The notes under the pieces: model-generated | What the model saw: only the letters and a program-made list of their open reading frames with translations | Told to the model about the DNA's origin: nothing | The model's database searches: none | Made by a program: the position numbers and the translations under genes | Part shown: positions 53,735 through 64,000 of the stretch, in pieces | Layout: each line of letters starts with the position of its first letter | Numbering within the stretch: position 1 is the stretch's first letter | Source of the DNA: Tetramitus jugosus | Taxonomy: Eukaryota; Heterolobosea; Eutetramitea; Acrasida; Vahlkampfiidae | Direction of reading: 5' to 3' | Assembly: GCA_937625935.1 (NCBI GenBank) | Contig: OW569354.1 | Coordinates: 124,001 to 188,000, forward strand | DNA length: 64,000 bases

Positions 53735-53828
53735 ACCAAAAGATACACTCATATGCTCACTCGCTCACAGGGAATCGAACCAACTACTCCGTGCGCACGA
53801 ACACATAACTAAACCACTCAACAAAAAA
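53735..53828 (-). ncRNA. tRNA-like A/B-box element (SINE or tRNA relic)
   Basis: On the minus strand, TGGTTTAGTTATG (A-box-like) is followed about 30 bases later by GGTTCGATTCC, a perfect box B, and then by a TTTT run at about 53735..53740. The arms do not form a cloverleaf: the T-stem partners GTTGG/CCCTG pair only at two positions and the acceptor arms do not match. A Pol III transcript of about 90 nt is possible. It could be a decayed tRNA or the head of a tRNA-derived SINE. Only one copy is in the window. Confidence 0.4.
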
Positions 53829-53900
53829 GCAGTTGATATCCCTGTTTGTCAAATTAATATTATATGAAATGTTGGCCGAAAATACATAACGCCTATTCAT

Positions 53901-56900
53901 TCATGAATCATCAAATTCGTAGTTCTCTCTACACCGTATGCAATAATAATGATCTGGCCAATCTTCTGGATCTGGATCAGCAGGGTTGACTCGAACACTG
54001 AATCCTTCACAGCCGGGACAGCACACATTGTCACAGTCATCACCTTCACACATCAAGAGCTCTCCCTTCTTCTTGCATCTCATACACTGATTCTGGTGAG
54101 ACTTTTCTTCGTCATTATAATTATCACACTCTTCTTCATCATAATCTGACTCTAGCTCTGACTCTCCACAATCATCTCCATTGTGCAATTGAGAATACGA
54201 TGTCACAGATCTGTGTCTTCGTGTGGAAAGAATATTAGCAAGACGAATACCATCTTCTTCGTCTTCATCAGATTGTGTATTCTTCTTTGCAGTTCTGGAT
54301 ATCTTCGGTGACTTACAGGAGCTTCTACTAGTGGTGTTGCTTCGTTTCCGCTTTCCGGACTTCCCGGAAGATATAGGCTTCTTCTTAGATTGCAAGGCAT
54401 GTCCTCTCTTCTCAATTAATCGATCAGTGTATTCCTGAACAGTCAACTCTCGATCTGAATGCGGCTGTGTTGATACCAACAGATCATAGTGCTTCTCTAC
54501 CGTGGATATGTCAACATTATTCCTCTCACAACCCTTCACAACTACTCCATATGCTGCTACTGTGTCTGCTGTTGCTTGGTGTTGTTCATACTTATTCTTC
54601 CCAAAATAATACTCATGTAAACTGGGCAGTGACAATGACTCAAGTTCAACATGTTCCATCTGAGTGATATGCTTCACCACAAACTGCAGATCTGTGAATA
54701 GCAGATTCTTCATAAATCGCAAGCCAACACCAGCAAATAGTTTGACCAATAATCGATAATCATGTGATCTGCCAAAATATGCAGCCAGTGCAATCTTATC
54801 TGCGTTGACCATATTGAAGAAGTGCTGGATCTCAGAACAGACATGAATGGGGGTTGGTGCTGATCTCAATTGCTGCTTCGTAATTCCATGGATATCCACT
54901 TTGCCAGCACTGCCTTGCCTGACAAGACTGTTGAATACAATACCAGATCTGGGATGGTTGAAGCAAACGGATATAATCTGGAAATTTCCATTCCACTCAA
55001 AATCACAGTAGACAAAATCCTGAGCCACATGCTTCAGCGGACGGAGCTGCTTCTTGTCTGGTCGTTTCCACAACTCAGTGTATTTCATTCCAAAGGACAT
55101 TTCTCCGGAATGTTCTGATGTGACTGGTGCAGAGTCAACACTCTTGGTTGCCTTGATCATGACCTCATCCACCGTAACACTCATACTTCTCAGCTGCATG
55201 AAAGCCACTGCCTCTTGAGCGAATGATCCAATCATGTAGTCTCTACTCTCCTTTGTTCTAATTTTGAGTTGATGTTCCTCAATTAACTTGGCTCGGCTGT
55301 ACTGCTGATCATTGTATTCAGCTTGCTTCCGCTGGCGTCTGTTACTAATTGCAGCAATTGCAGTGTTTGTGCTCTGGATCTGAGTGTTCGTGTCGCTGTA
55401 ATATGCGTCTGTTCCAATGCTGGCTCGATGTAGATGATCTGGATGATGTTTCATTATTCGCTGCTGATTCACTTTGGAAAACACTATCAGAAATGCAAAC
55501 ACTGTGAATCTTCGTAACACTGCTCTGAATTCACCGAACAATCCTTCCAGCATATTTGTCATAAATAGATGCAGATTGAAGGTAGTAATACCAAAATGTT
55601 CCAGCAGTTGTCCCAGTGATTGAACAGACTCAGCATTGAGCAAGTATGAATCCAATGTCTCCTTTGGGAAATTGTATTTGCTGCAATCGAGAATTCCATA
55701 TACACTCTTCCAATGAGATAGTTCTGCTGTGTCTGCACTCAAACACTTACTATAATCAGATAGTTCAGACTTCTGTACACACTTGTGGTAGGTATTGTTC
55801 ATCAGACTAACAAGCCGAATTAAACCAGTGAATTGAGGAAACTCTTCCTGCAATACTTTCAGATAATCATCACTACATACAGCAGCCATATGAGACTCGC
55901 TTTGCTTGTCTGTTGTAAATATATCAGAAGGCTTCAATACCTTCCTCACTGCCTCAGAATTCTGGTATGTATAAATAATTGTATCCAGGCCAACAATATG
56001 TGTTGTATAAGCAACAATAGTCATAGAGACTTCACTGTCACAAGCAATCTCCAGGTGATCAAATGCTTTTGCAGGAGTGAGGATTCCAATCTGTACTGCA
56101 TTATCACCCGCTTCTCTGTGTCCACCTTCTACTTTCTCATCAAAATGGTGGACCGTATTATCATCTGAATGAATACAATGGTACAACACAGAGTTACCAC
56201 TTTTGCACTGCAATTGAAATGAACTAGAATAGTTGATAGTCAGCAACAGATAGTTGATTGCCTCTTGTCTACACCGAAGTACCTTTCTCGGCTTCAATAT
56301 GTACTTTGCGACAATACTGTACTCCTTCACTGGAATTAGAATTTGCTTGAGCTTCATGTTGCATTTGTCACTTTTGCACAAGTGACACACACAAATCATT
56401 GCTGGTAATTTCACCTGTGTTCCATCTTTGAGCTGAAACGGTGGTGTCTTCAATTGTAGATCCTTCAGAGCACTAATATTTGCTCCATCTGCTGCAAGTA
56501 AGCCAACATTTATATTGTGATCATTGCATGACCGAATACCTTCGGAAACTAAATCTGTAATTACTCCAGATGTCTCAGAATATGTGCAAGTGAATCCCAA
56601 TATCTGTGCCACTTCACCTGAAGCATGAACTAACAAACAAACAATAGCCTTCTTCGCTAATTGTTTGTGAGATAAACTGAGTAGCTGATTGAATAATACA
56701 TCATCATCGATGTCCGATATTTTGTGTATCTTCTGAGATTCACCATATATATATCCAGTGCTTCCAGATACTGTGATACCACTGATTAGCTGTATGCCAT
56801 CAATCATGATAGCCCAAAAGTTTTCTAGTTTCAACTCGGTCATTAATAGAGAGCAGAAATTGACATTATCTTCCATAATTCCATATTCATGCACGAGTGA

Positions 56901-57987
56901 TGGTGACATCTGGTCTATTAATGAATTTGAAGGAAGAATAAACACGAGATCTCGAACATCGTATTCTCCCTTATCTTCCTTGTCACCACTCTGTCCCAAT
57001 AAATATTGATACTTACGGCGACTGGTGTATGTGCGAATGTTATGACCGAGTATCTGCAATGGAACTGGATGACTCCAACTATGTTTGTTAAATATATTAA
57101 TGTTTCGCAACTGTGACGCGATGAATTGTGTAATCAATGCATCTGGTGGTAATCTGCCATTGCGTAATGCCTTCTTCAAATTTACAACTAATTCATTATT
57201 GTCTGAATCATCCTGTATGTCATATATGTGCTGTACGATTTGGATAATCTGGACAAACTACATTGAATAATTCTTCTTCGTCATCTAGATCACTCTGAAA
57301 ACTAAATTTCGGTGACTCATCGCCGGTCTTATGTCTACTTATTACTGTGCTTTGAATTGTATCTGTAATAACTTTCGATTCACTATGAACTATGATAACA
57401 AAGCTTCTGTTTGAGCCCTTCTTCTCAACATGCAAACACGGCTTCAGTATAACGCTCTTGTTGATATTGTTGATTGGTTTGCGACTAGTGACTTGCTCCT
57501 GCAGTACGTTCGATACAAATTGAGGTACTCCCATAAAGCCAGTACTCGCTGCGAGATGCTGAATCGCATTGACATGATGCTGTGCGAATGCCTGCTTCTT
57601 GGCAATCAAGTCATTCACTGTTAGATAGAGAATAGAATCTTTCGTTGTGCTCTGCTCGCGAGTAAATATATTGTTTGCGTTCGTTTTGTCGGAGATGAAA
57701 TTTTGTAATTTGGTCACGATCCCAGTGTCAAACAGATCCAGTGGTATTGGATAAGCAAACGATGGAATCTCATATCCTGCCATCACTTGATACGATAGAT
57801 AGTGATGTATATGGTACTGTGATACTCCAGAAACTAGTTCCAGCTCATTGTCAATCGAATTGAAATCATAGCGATGAGTCTCGAACAATTTCATTATCTT
57901 CTTGTGCATTGTGGAGTCAACAAATCCTTTGTATTGTAGAGCATAACTACCCTTGCTAGCTTTTGCTCTTCTGAAATAATCATTCAT
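53901..57987 (-). CDS. P-element-like transposase core + DEDDh exonuclease + PHD finger
   Basis: Exons 57262..57987 and 53901..57212, with a 49-nt intron (57213..57261), give 1345 aa from the first in-frame ATG. The frame is open to 58110 but no ATG lies upstream, so the true start may be in a missed exon. Middle third: a THAP9/P-element-like RNase H fold with candidate acidic residues in FWAIMIDGIQLISG (Asp380), VGLLAADGANISALKD (Asp484) and TNMLEGLFGEFRAVLRR (Glu798). Then a DnaQ-type exonuclease with all DEDDh motifs: DFVYCDFEWNG (Asp979, Glu981), GRSHDYRLL (Asp1060) and EQHQATADTVAA (His1120-x4-Asp1125). A Lys/Ser-rich linker and a C-terminal PHD finger (CMRCKKKGELLMCEGDDC to HYYCIRC) finish it. 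No THAP domain is seen. It is a transposon protein or a domesticated derivative. Confidence 0.8.
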
Positions 57988-58238
57988 CAGTGCGTCATTG
58001 TTTGTTGTTTTCGCACGAATTTGTTCCAGAATAATGTCCCGAAATTGATTGAACCACTTTGACAGAGAACTTTCTTCACAGTGGTTATACCACAACACAA
58101 TCACAGACAATAATGATCCTTGCCTCTAGAGATGTTCTCCCTAGGAGAGTTTGAATGGTTCTGTTCCTAGGTTGTGGAGTTCTATGTCAAACAGATGGAA
58201 TTCTATAGAAAAAATGTGGCGAGTGAACGATCACAGGG
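57988..58238. other. Gap between transposase-like gene and Nudix gene
   Basis: The first 123 bases (57988..58110) continue the transposase-like frame without an ATG. An AG at the CTCTAG near 58126 could be a splice acceptor for an unseen upstream exon. The rest would be a shared promoter. No inverted repeat to the other side of the gene is convincing. Confidence 0.4.
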
Positions 58239-58913
58239 ATGGGAGGACCTGGGCTGCATGAGGATCTGAAAGAGATGGCAATACAATTCGCCAAGACCAA
58301 TATGAAAGAAGACAAAAGAGAATGGCAAGAACTTTTGACACCCAAACAAAAATCCGAGTTGACTACTGAAGAGTTTATTTATTTTATGGCCGTTCCACTT
58401 GAACACACACCGGAACAAGCCCTTCAGCACATAAACAAATATGTTGACAAAGCGACACTTGACTGGATTGAAGAACAAGAACAGTCCTATACCGAAGGTA
58501 CAATCCATTTTGTGGACCCGGTGTTGAGCAAGAAGCGTTTTATTGTGAGTGATCGACTCAAGAACAGCTATGAGAAATTAATCACGAGAGTCAAAGATAT
58601 TGATAAAACCTGGTATTACTTGATGGGAATCGAACCATACACTACTAATAGTTGCATGTATGGTTATGACCACAGGACTCTTTCTGACTTTGCAGGAAAG
58701 ATCAATGATTTAGTGGAGGAGCCCTTCGAGTGTGCCGTCAGGGAAGTGAGAGAAGAGAGTTATCTGGATATTTCCTCACTGATTGACCTAACTCTCTATG
58801 TGAATATAGATGGTACCAAGGGCAGAAATGTTAAGAGTCGTACTCGAATGTACATTATTGCTTTGGGTTCAAGTCAAAACGTTCGTTTTCTCGATCCTCG
58901 AGAGAACCGGTGA
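58239..58913 (+). CDS. Nudix hydrolase-like protein
   Basis: Single exon, 224 aa, with an in-frame TGA just upstream of the Met. The N-terminal 130 residues are helical with no recognised domain. A near-canonical Nudix box follows (GKINDLVEEPFECAVREVRE then E), with the REVREE catalytic helix intact but one extra residue between the Gly and the first Glu, and Ser where the box usually has Gly. Only about 60 residues follow the box, shorter than usual. GTGAGC at the stop codon could be a splice donor to a further exon, though I found no good continuation. The substrate is unknown. Confidence 0.75.
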   Translation: MGGPGLHEDLKEMAIQFAKTNMKEDKREWQELLTPKQKSELTTEEFIYFMAVPLEHTPEQALQHINKYVDKATLDWIEEQEQSYTEGTIHFVDPVLSKKRFIVSDRLKNSYEKLITRVKDIDKTWYYLMGIEPYTTNSCMYGYDHRTLSDFAGKINDLVEEPFECAVREVREESYLDISSLIDLTLYVNIDGTKGRNVKSRTRMYIIALGSSQNVRFLDPRENR

Positions 58914-59155
58914 GCCAATAAATGTAAATTGTAACTTCTTATTGAACTCTTGTTCGCAATTAACTTAATGTTGCTTAATGCCCGGTAAGTGACCTCATAG
59001 TTGAACACTTGTCCTCCAACGTTCGAAATTCCCTTCTATTTTCCGACTTGACGAACAAAAAAATCAAGCCAGAGAACCCAAAAAAACAAAGCAACAACAG
59101 ACGACACGACGAACAAAAAAGAAAATTCTCTACAAGTCATCGACATTCATACACT

Positions 59156-59581
59156 ATGCCATTTCTCGATCGTACCACAGAACTAACATCCATCATTGAG
59201 TCCAGACTCTCCTCGGCTAAATCCAATCAACAACAACAAAAGAAAAAACAACAACAAAAATCAAATAACAATCAATTACAGACAAAGTTTTATGAGAGAG
59301 CATCAACAGTGTCCAATGAACTCCAAACAACAGCCGATACACTTCAACAATTGACTAAACGTATGTTCATATCATTTTTCTGTGTATCATCATCATCACA
59401 TTACACAATTTTTTGACAATACTAACGACATTATTCATGTTTTTTGTTTGGTTTCAGTGGTCAAGAAGAAGACGCCCTTTGATGACAATGTCGTCCAAAT
59501 TCAATCTCTCACAGCATCAGTCAAGGAACAATTGGCTCGTCACGATTATTTTTTGCGCGAAATGAATGAATTGATTCAACA

Positions 59582-59612
<31 letters not shown>

Positions 59613-60239
59613 AAGGGTGATCAAAAAACAGAACATTCCAATCATATTGTCACTGGACTCAATTCTAGACTCATGTACGCCACACAACAATTTCAAAACG
59701 TGCTTCAAACAAGAACGAAACAAATTAAGCAACAACAAGAGCGAAGAAATATTTTCACTAGCAACAGCAGCCGAAGTCAATTCAATAAGCCATTGTATCA
59801 ACAGCCACAACAACAGCAACTGCAGCAACAACCTTCTCATTTCGTCGACAATAACAACAACAATGAAGTGACAGTGCACATTAGTGGACCTAATCAACAA
59901 CAACAACAACAACAACAATTGGCAGTGCAAGAAACAGTGATACAAGTCCAGAGAAATGATCAACATTTGAGGATGAGATCAGATGAAATTAAATCCATTG
60001 AGAAGGACATGAGACAATTGAGTGACATGTTTGTGGAGTTGGGTCAAATGGTCAAAATGCAAGGGGAATTGGCCATTCGTATCGATGACAAGGTCAGTGA
60101 AGCTGTGTTCCACATAGAAGAAGGTCAGAGTGAATTGGCAAAGTACTTCAAACGTGTTTCATCCAATCGGGGACTCGTACTCAAAATGTTCCTCGTTATG
60201 GTTGTGTTCATCATCTTTATCGGCGTATTCGTCGTATAA
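59156..60239 (+). CDS. STX5: Syntaxin-5/Sed5-like Qa-SNARE
   Basis: Exons 59156..59360 and 59458..60239, intron 59361..59457 (97 nt), 328 aa. Start MPFLDRTTELTSIIES. The splice restores QLTKLVKKKTPFDDNVVQIQ, matching the Sed5 Habc start. Long CAA/CAG Gln runs interrupt the Habc region and linker. The SNARE helix follows (SIEKDMRQLSDMFVELGQMV then KMQGELAIRID, with the zero-layer Gln in MQGE), and then a C-terminal anchor (FLVMVVFIIFIGVFVV). It mediates ER-Golgi and intra-Golgi fusion. Confidence 0.93.
59577..59613 (+). repeat. CAA/CAG repeat coding for poly-Gln
   Basis: About a dozen CAA/CAG codons in a row within the syntaxin gene; a second, shorter run lies near 59897..59920. Confidence 0.85.
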
Positions 60240-60346
60240 ACAACACATGCTTAATACTTTCATTATTATTGTCGTTTATTTCATTATAAGTTAAGGTGGT
60301 CATAAGGTAGTTTTGATCCGAACCATTCATAACAATTTGACACTCA

Positions 60347-61757
60347 TTAGAGCTTCAATAGAGGAGAACCGTGAGTGTTGATGGTTATTAGCACATATGG
60401 ATGGAACTCCATGTTTCCGAATTGAGCACCCAAGCCTCCGAGTTCAGACTCATCGACCTTATCGAATGACTCCTCTTGCAAATGTCCATAATTGTCCTTG
60501 AAGTACTTGTGGATCTTCTTGTCATTCTTATTGACCTTCAACAATACAGAGCAGAAACGAGGTGGCAAACCATATCTCAAGACAGTTTCAACAAAAGTTC
60601 TCACAGCCTTCAAGTGAATCCAAGAGGAGAAGCACTCACTGAATCCCATCTTGCACCAGTCAAACAACTCTCTCTTCAGGGAGTCTCTCTTGTGCTCCAT
60701 CTCGCCCTTTTCCAACTGAGAAAGCTTGTACTTTTCCTCATCGAAATCGAATTGACGGACGACCCACTTGCGCTTGGAGCATGCATTCTTGAAGTCACCA
60801 GCAATCTTACGCAAAACAACAACACTAAACAATCCATATTCATTATCTTCGACAATCAAGCTATTTTGGAAGAACATTGCATAAAAAGCACACAATGGTT
60901 AGTTCCGCTCAAGATAATCAAAGTGCGAAGTGAAGTGCACAGACACAACAAATTTGTTAGACATACTCTGATGATCCTGGAACAACGCCAGATTCCAATT
61001 CTTCCAAATCGTCATAACCCATTTCCCACTCCTTAAATTGTCCTCTTGGTACAGCAACAAACAATGTTTGCAAATATTCTGACTCGACAATGTGTTCAGC
61101 TCTAACAATACCGTCCAATGACTTGATGGACAAATTACCACTGTTTTGATTTTCACATTTTCACACACAAAAGGTTAATAATCACGTAATGTTTGCATTT
61201 TGTTGTTGTTGTTGCCAAATGAAAACAACAGACAAAAAAAAAACAAAAAACACACAGAGAAAAAAGTTTCCACACACGTACGATGTCTTTCTTTCAATTT
61301 GTTGAATGTTGGTCTTTAGGGTAGTGTACTCTGCCAACTTGACCTTCAACTCATCATCAATCTTCATTGCCTTCTTGTAGATATTGTCAGTAATTTCAGT
61401 CAAGCTCTTGTTCAACAAGTATTGATTCTCATCCCATTGGAAATAGTTGAGGTACATGGAGGTAGGAACAGCGCTCTCATCAAGCAAAATCACCTCTGGA
61501 ACAAACTCTTGTTCATCAATCTCACCAACATCAGACAAAGTTCTCAACATTTTCATAGTAATGCTCTCTACTGTGTTGTCGTATTTGATCAAGTCATCAC
61601 TCAATGTCATCAATTGATCCAAAGTGCCAGTCTTTAGCTTTGGAATTTTAAATTCAAAGCATTCGCATAGCTTTTGTTCAGTTTGCAATTTTTGTTTGAT
61701 ATTTTTGAATGTCTTTGACTTGTTTTCTTCGTATGGCACACTCACTATCCAGTACAT
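60347..61757 (-). CDS. ATP6V1C: V-type proton ATPase subunit C
   Basis: Exons 61282..61757, 60967..61140 and 60347..60860, introns 141 and 106 nt, 387 aa (human 382). Start MYWIVSVPYEENKSKTF. Matching segments: FKIPKLKTGTLDQLMTLSDD, WDENQYLLNKSLTEITDNIY, RKTSGNLSIKSLDGIVRAEH across splice 1, SEYLQTLFVAVPRGQFKEWE, SSDLIVEDNEYGLFSVV across splice 2, SSWIHLKAVRTFVETVLRYG and FHPYVLITI near the end. It links the V1 stalk to Vo and controls assembly. Confidence 0.97.
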
Positions 61758-62112
61758 TTTGCTGATGATTTGTTATATTTACGTGTGTGTATCGACAAGT
61801 TGATTTTTTGTGTGGCGAGCTTTTGTGTATGTCGGCGTTTCTTCACGTTTACAAAAAAATCAGCAAATTGGATATCTGGCTCAGACGTGAATTTCTCAAT
61901 AGCATAATTTATGGCATAATGGGCGAGATACACATCTGACCGACACCAGGTCGAGAATTTTTCTGTATTGAAGGGACTCGTTCATCTCTTGTGGCCCTAA
62001 CTCGGGAACAACTGCGGTTGTGGACTTTCTGCCACCTTCATCGGAATTATGATCAGGGTCCAGAAACATCTGGAAGTAAAAATCAAGGCAAACACAACTT
62101 CACAAAAAACAA
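61758..62112. other. Divergent promoter region, 355 bases
   Basis: Between the V-ATPase C and F-box/ankyrin genes. Short open frames on both strands have no support. The end nearest each gene is A/C-rich in the sense direction. Confidence 0.5.
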
Positions 62113-64000
62113 ATGAACGATCACGACAGCGACAACGACGACATGATGATTGAGGAGGACATTGACAATAATGACATTGATCCCTCAACAATGTATCAGG
62201 TCATCCCACAAGAGATTCAATTCATCATCTTCACCTATCTGCCCGCATTGCCATAGTATGTACTTTTTTGTATGCAAAATCTCTGTGAAGAGATGATCAC
62301 TGACTCTTGACTCACACATATCTTTATCCTCAACCACTGTAGCTACTTTTCTCTCAAGTCACTCAACAAGTACTTTGCCTCTCAGTTCTCCAGTGATGAG
62401 ATGACATGGTCAGAAATCAATTGCCTCAATCTGTCTCCCTATAATCGATATGAAAAATACATTTTTCAGTCACCAGCCAGAAGAATCATTGACTCTCACT
62501 TTGTTGACAAGTGCAAACCTGAAATGATTCAAAAGCTTGTCTTGTCTAGTTTATACAGGCCATACGCTTCACATCTAATCAAGATGCTTCCCAATCTCAA
62601 AGAACTGACATATCCGTCTGATTTCTTGCCACAGGTTCAATGGAGATATCGTCTTCCAGTGTTGGACTCCACCTTTTCATCAGAGTTAAAATTAATGGGG
62701 TCCGTTTATTCTCATGATCAAATCGAAACGTTGAATGTGTTTTTGCAAGTGCCCGTCGGTTTGAGAAGATGTCAAATGCGATCGAGAGATGCAATGTATG
62801 GAGCTGTGCGTCCTGATGATGGTGATAATGATAACGAAGAGAACAATGACAATAAGAAGAGCAAAGAAGATGAAGAAGCACAGCGATGCGAGAGACTCAA
62901 GTTGATAAGTACAATAGTGGATGCGTTGAGATCTTTTCCAAAATTGAAGCGATTAAACGTGTACAATACGACTGTCAGTGATGCAGATGTTGCAAAGTCA
63001 TTGAGACAAGTTCAGTATTGGATGAGAAAAAAAAATGAAATTCTTGACAAGATACAGTCACAGGAATTTACAGAAGCGAGACGCTTGGTAGGAACTGTTG
63101 CAGATTACAATCGATTGTGCTTGCATCCAACTGCCATGAGTGAGGATTTTGAACTCAATGTATACTCTTGTCTACGTCAACAAAACAAGACTCTGGCTTT
63201 TGATGACTTGATTCGATGTGGTTTGTCACCAAGCACTTTTGTACAAAACAATCAGAGAAGCTACTTGTTCATGCTGTTGCACTATGGTAACTGGGCAAGA
63301 AGAAAGGCACCGTTGGAAGAGTTGTACAAGAAACATCCCACTGAATTCTTCTCTTGGTTCCGACCATCGGATTGGAGTCTCCTTCTATCGGGAGAGACAT
63401 GTGAAGCCACGAATTTTATCTCCTTCTTCCTTCCAAAATTTACCAAGAGTGAATTCATGCATGTTGTTTCACCTCTCATTTTGTCAGATGTTGGAGACAA
63501 TGCCTATGTAGTGATACAAAAGTTTCCAGAGTATGGATTCGACTTCAAATCTGTTCCCAACTTGCTCAAGACTGTCGAAAAGGCTCCTAGGTTGTATCAA
63601 TACTTTTGTGAACAGGGTTGCTCATTGCAAGAAGAGGCAATTGTCCCTCAGGACTACCTCAAACAATTAGTGCAGCCATGTGTTCTCCATAAGGTGTTGG
63701 AGGAGAGCGTGTCAAACGGGATCGATCTTGCCAATTCCAAAGAGTTCAAGGATCACATCTTCAATACTATTAGTGTAGGTGATGAGCAGTTTGCGCTCAT
63801 GGCTTTGGACAAAATTGGAGTTGAGAGTGTACAAACTCATCGAGATAACCACGGTGATACGTACTTGCACGCAGCATTGGCATGGACTCGCTTAGAACTA
63901 GCAAGATCCATTATTCGCAGATATGGAATTAAGGATATCAATATGATGAATAATAGCAACGAGACTGTTCTGCACATTGCCTGCAGATCCATGAAATGTC
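62113..64000 (+). CDS. F-box-like/ankyrin repeat protein, runs off the window
   Basis: Exons 62113..62255 and 62343 to beyond 64000, intron 62256..62342 (87 nt); 600 residues are visible and no stop is reached. After an acidic leader comes an F-box-like motif (YQVIPQEIQFIIFTYLPALP) whose end is joined by the splice to YYFSLKSLNKYF. Then come an Asp/Asn/Lys-rich insert (about 245-265) and a long helical region. The last visible part shows ankyrin repeats (DNHGDTYLHAALAWTRLELA, MMNNSNETVLHIACRS). Ankyrin repeats combined with an F-box suggest a substrate receptor of an SCF ubiquitin ligase. The C-terminus is outside the window. Confidence 0.85.

Noticed and set aside
53737-53830. A functional tRNA gene on the minus strand
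   Set aside because: Box B is perfect, but the T-stem and acceptor stem do not pair and no anticodon loop forms.
53838-58240. ATCCCTGT at 53838..53845 and its inverse at 58233..58240 as terminal inverted repeats of the transposase-like gene
   Set aside because: Only eight bases match and the match does not extend. A match of this length is expected by chance between two stretches of this size, and the right copy overlaps the Nudix start codon.
1-64000. CRISPR arrays, bacterial promoters, operons or replication origins
   Set aside because: No regularly spaced repeats or bacterial signals are present, and gene structure is eukaryotic throughout.

Overview
This is nuclear DNA of a protist, most probably Naegleria or a close heterolobosean. 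That is an inference from four things. Genes are packed on both strands, with ends of convergent genes often 50 to 80 bases apart. Introns are few and short, mostly 49 to 125 nt, with GT-AG ends and GTAAGT/GTATGT-like donors. Many proteins carry Gln, Asn, Thr or acidic tracts. The gene set mixes ordinary eukaryotic housekeeping with a flagellum-associated gene (DPCD) and a hybrid histidine kinase. No bacterial operon signals are present. Splice sites were placed by eye, by requiring frame continuity and family homology across each junction.

Layout. 0-10 kb, all minus strand: spastin/fidgetin-like AAA ATPase, B12-dependent methionine synthase, the CFIm25/NUDT21 cleavage factor, a ZNF598/Hel2-type RING ligase and a small orphan. 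10.5 kb: a solitary 5S rRNA gene. 10.7-17.8 kb: RPA43-like Pol I subunit, LRR/coiled-coil protein, an orphan, Kae1/OSGEP and DPCD. 17.9-22.4 kb: Raptor. 22.5-24.8 kb: a small three-exon gene (possibly ATP synthase subunit e) and the ribosome-biogenesis factor SSF1/PPAN. 24.96-26.53 kb: tRNA-Phe(GAA) and, next to it, a 5'-truncated LINE with a poly(A) tail and a 15-bp target-site duplication. 26.7-37.4 kb: TMEM181 homologue, CaiB/AMACR-like enzyme, a small membrane protein, a Lines-like protein, a frameshifted FAD monooxygenase, NMNAT, a membrane-anchored LRR-RhoGEF and mitochondrial uL30. 37.5-43 kb: an acidic orphan, quinone oxidoreductase and TFIIE-alpha. 43.2-46.35 kb: a microbial-type rhodopsin fused to a histidine kinase and receiver. 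46.5-53.3 kb: a small coiled-coil gene, a longin/roadblock-like protein, PRPF40 and PLAA/Ufd3. 53.6-58.9 kb: a small ORF, a Pol III-like A/B-box element, a large gene that joins a P-element-like transposase core to a DEDDh exonuclease and a PHD finger, and a Nudix gene. 59-64 kb: syntaxin-5-like SNARE, V-ATPase subunit C and an F-box/ankyrin gene that runs off the window.

The most notable loci are the rhodopsin histidine kinase (Schiff-base Lys, Glu counterion, intact H-box and receiver Asp), the transposase-exonuclease-PHD gene, and the LINE copy placed just upstream of a tRNA gene with three consecutive triloop hairpins at its 3' end. Most other genes are single, unrelated housekeeping loci; their order implies no shared pathway.
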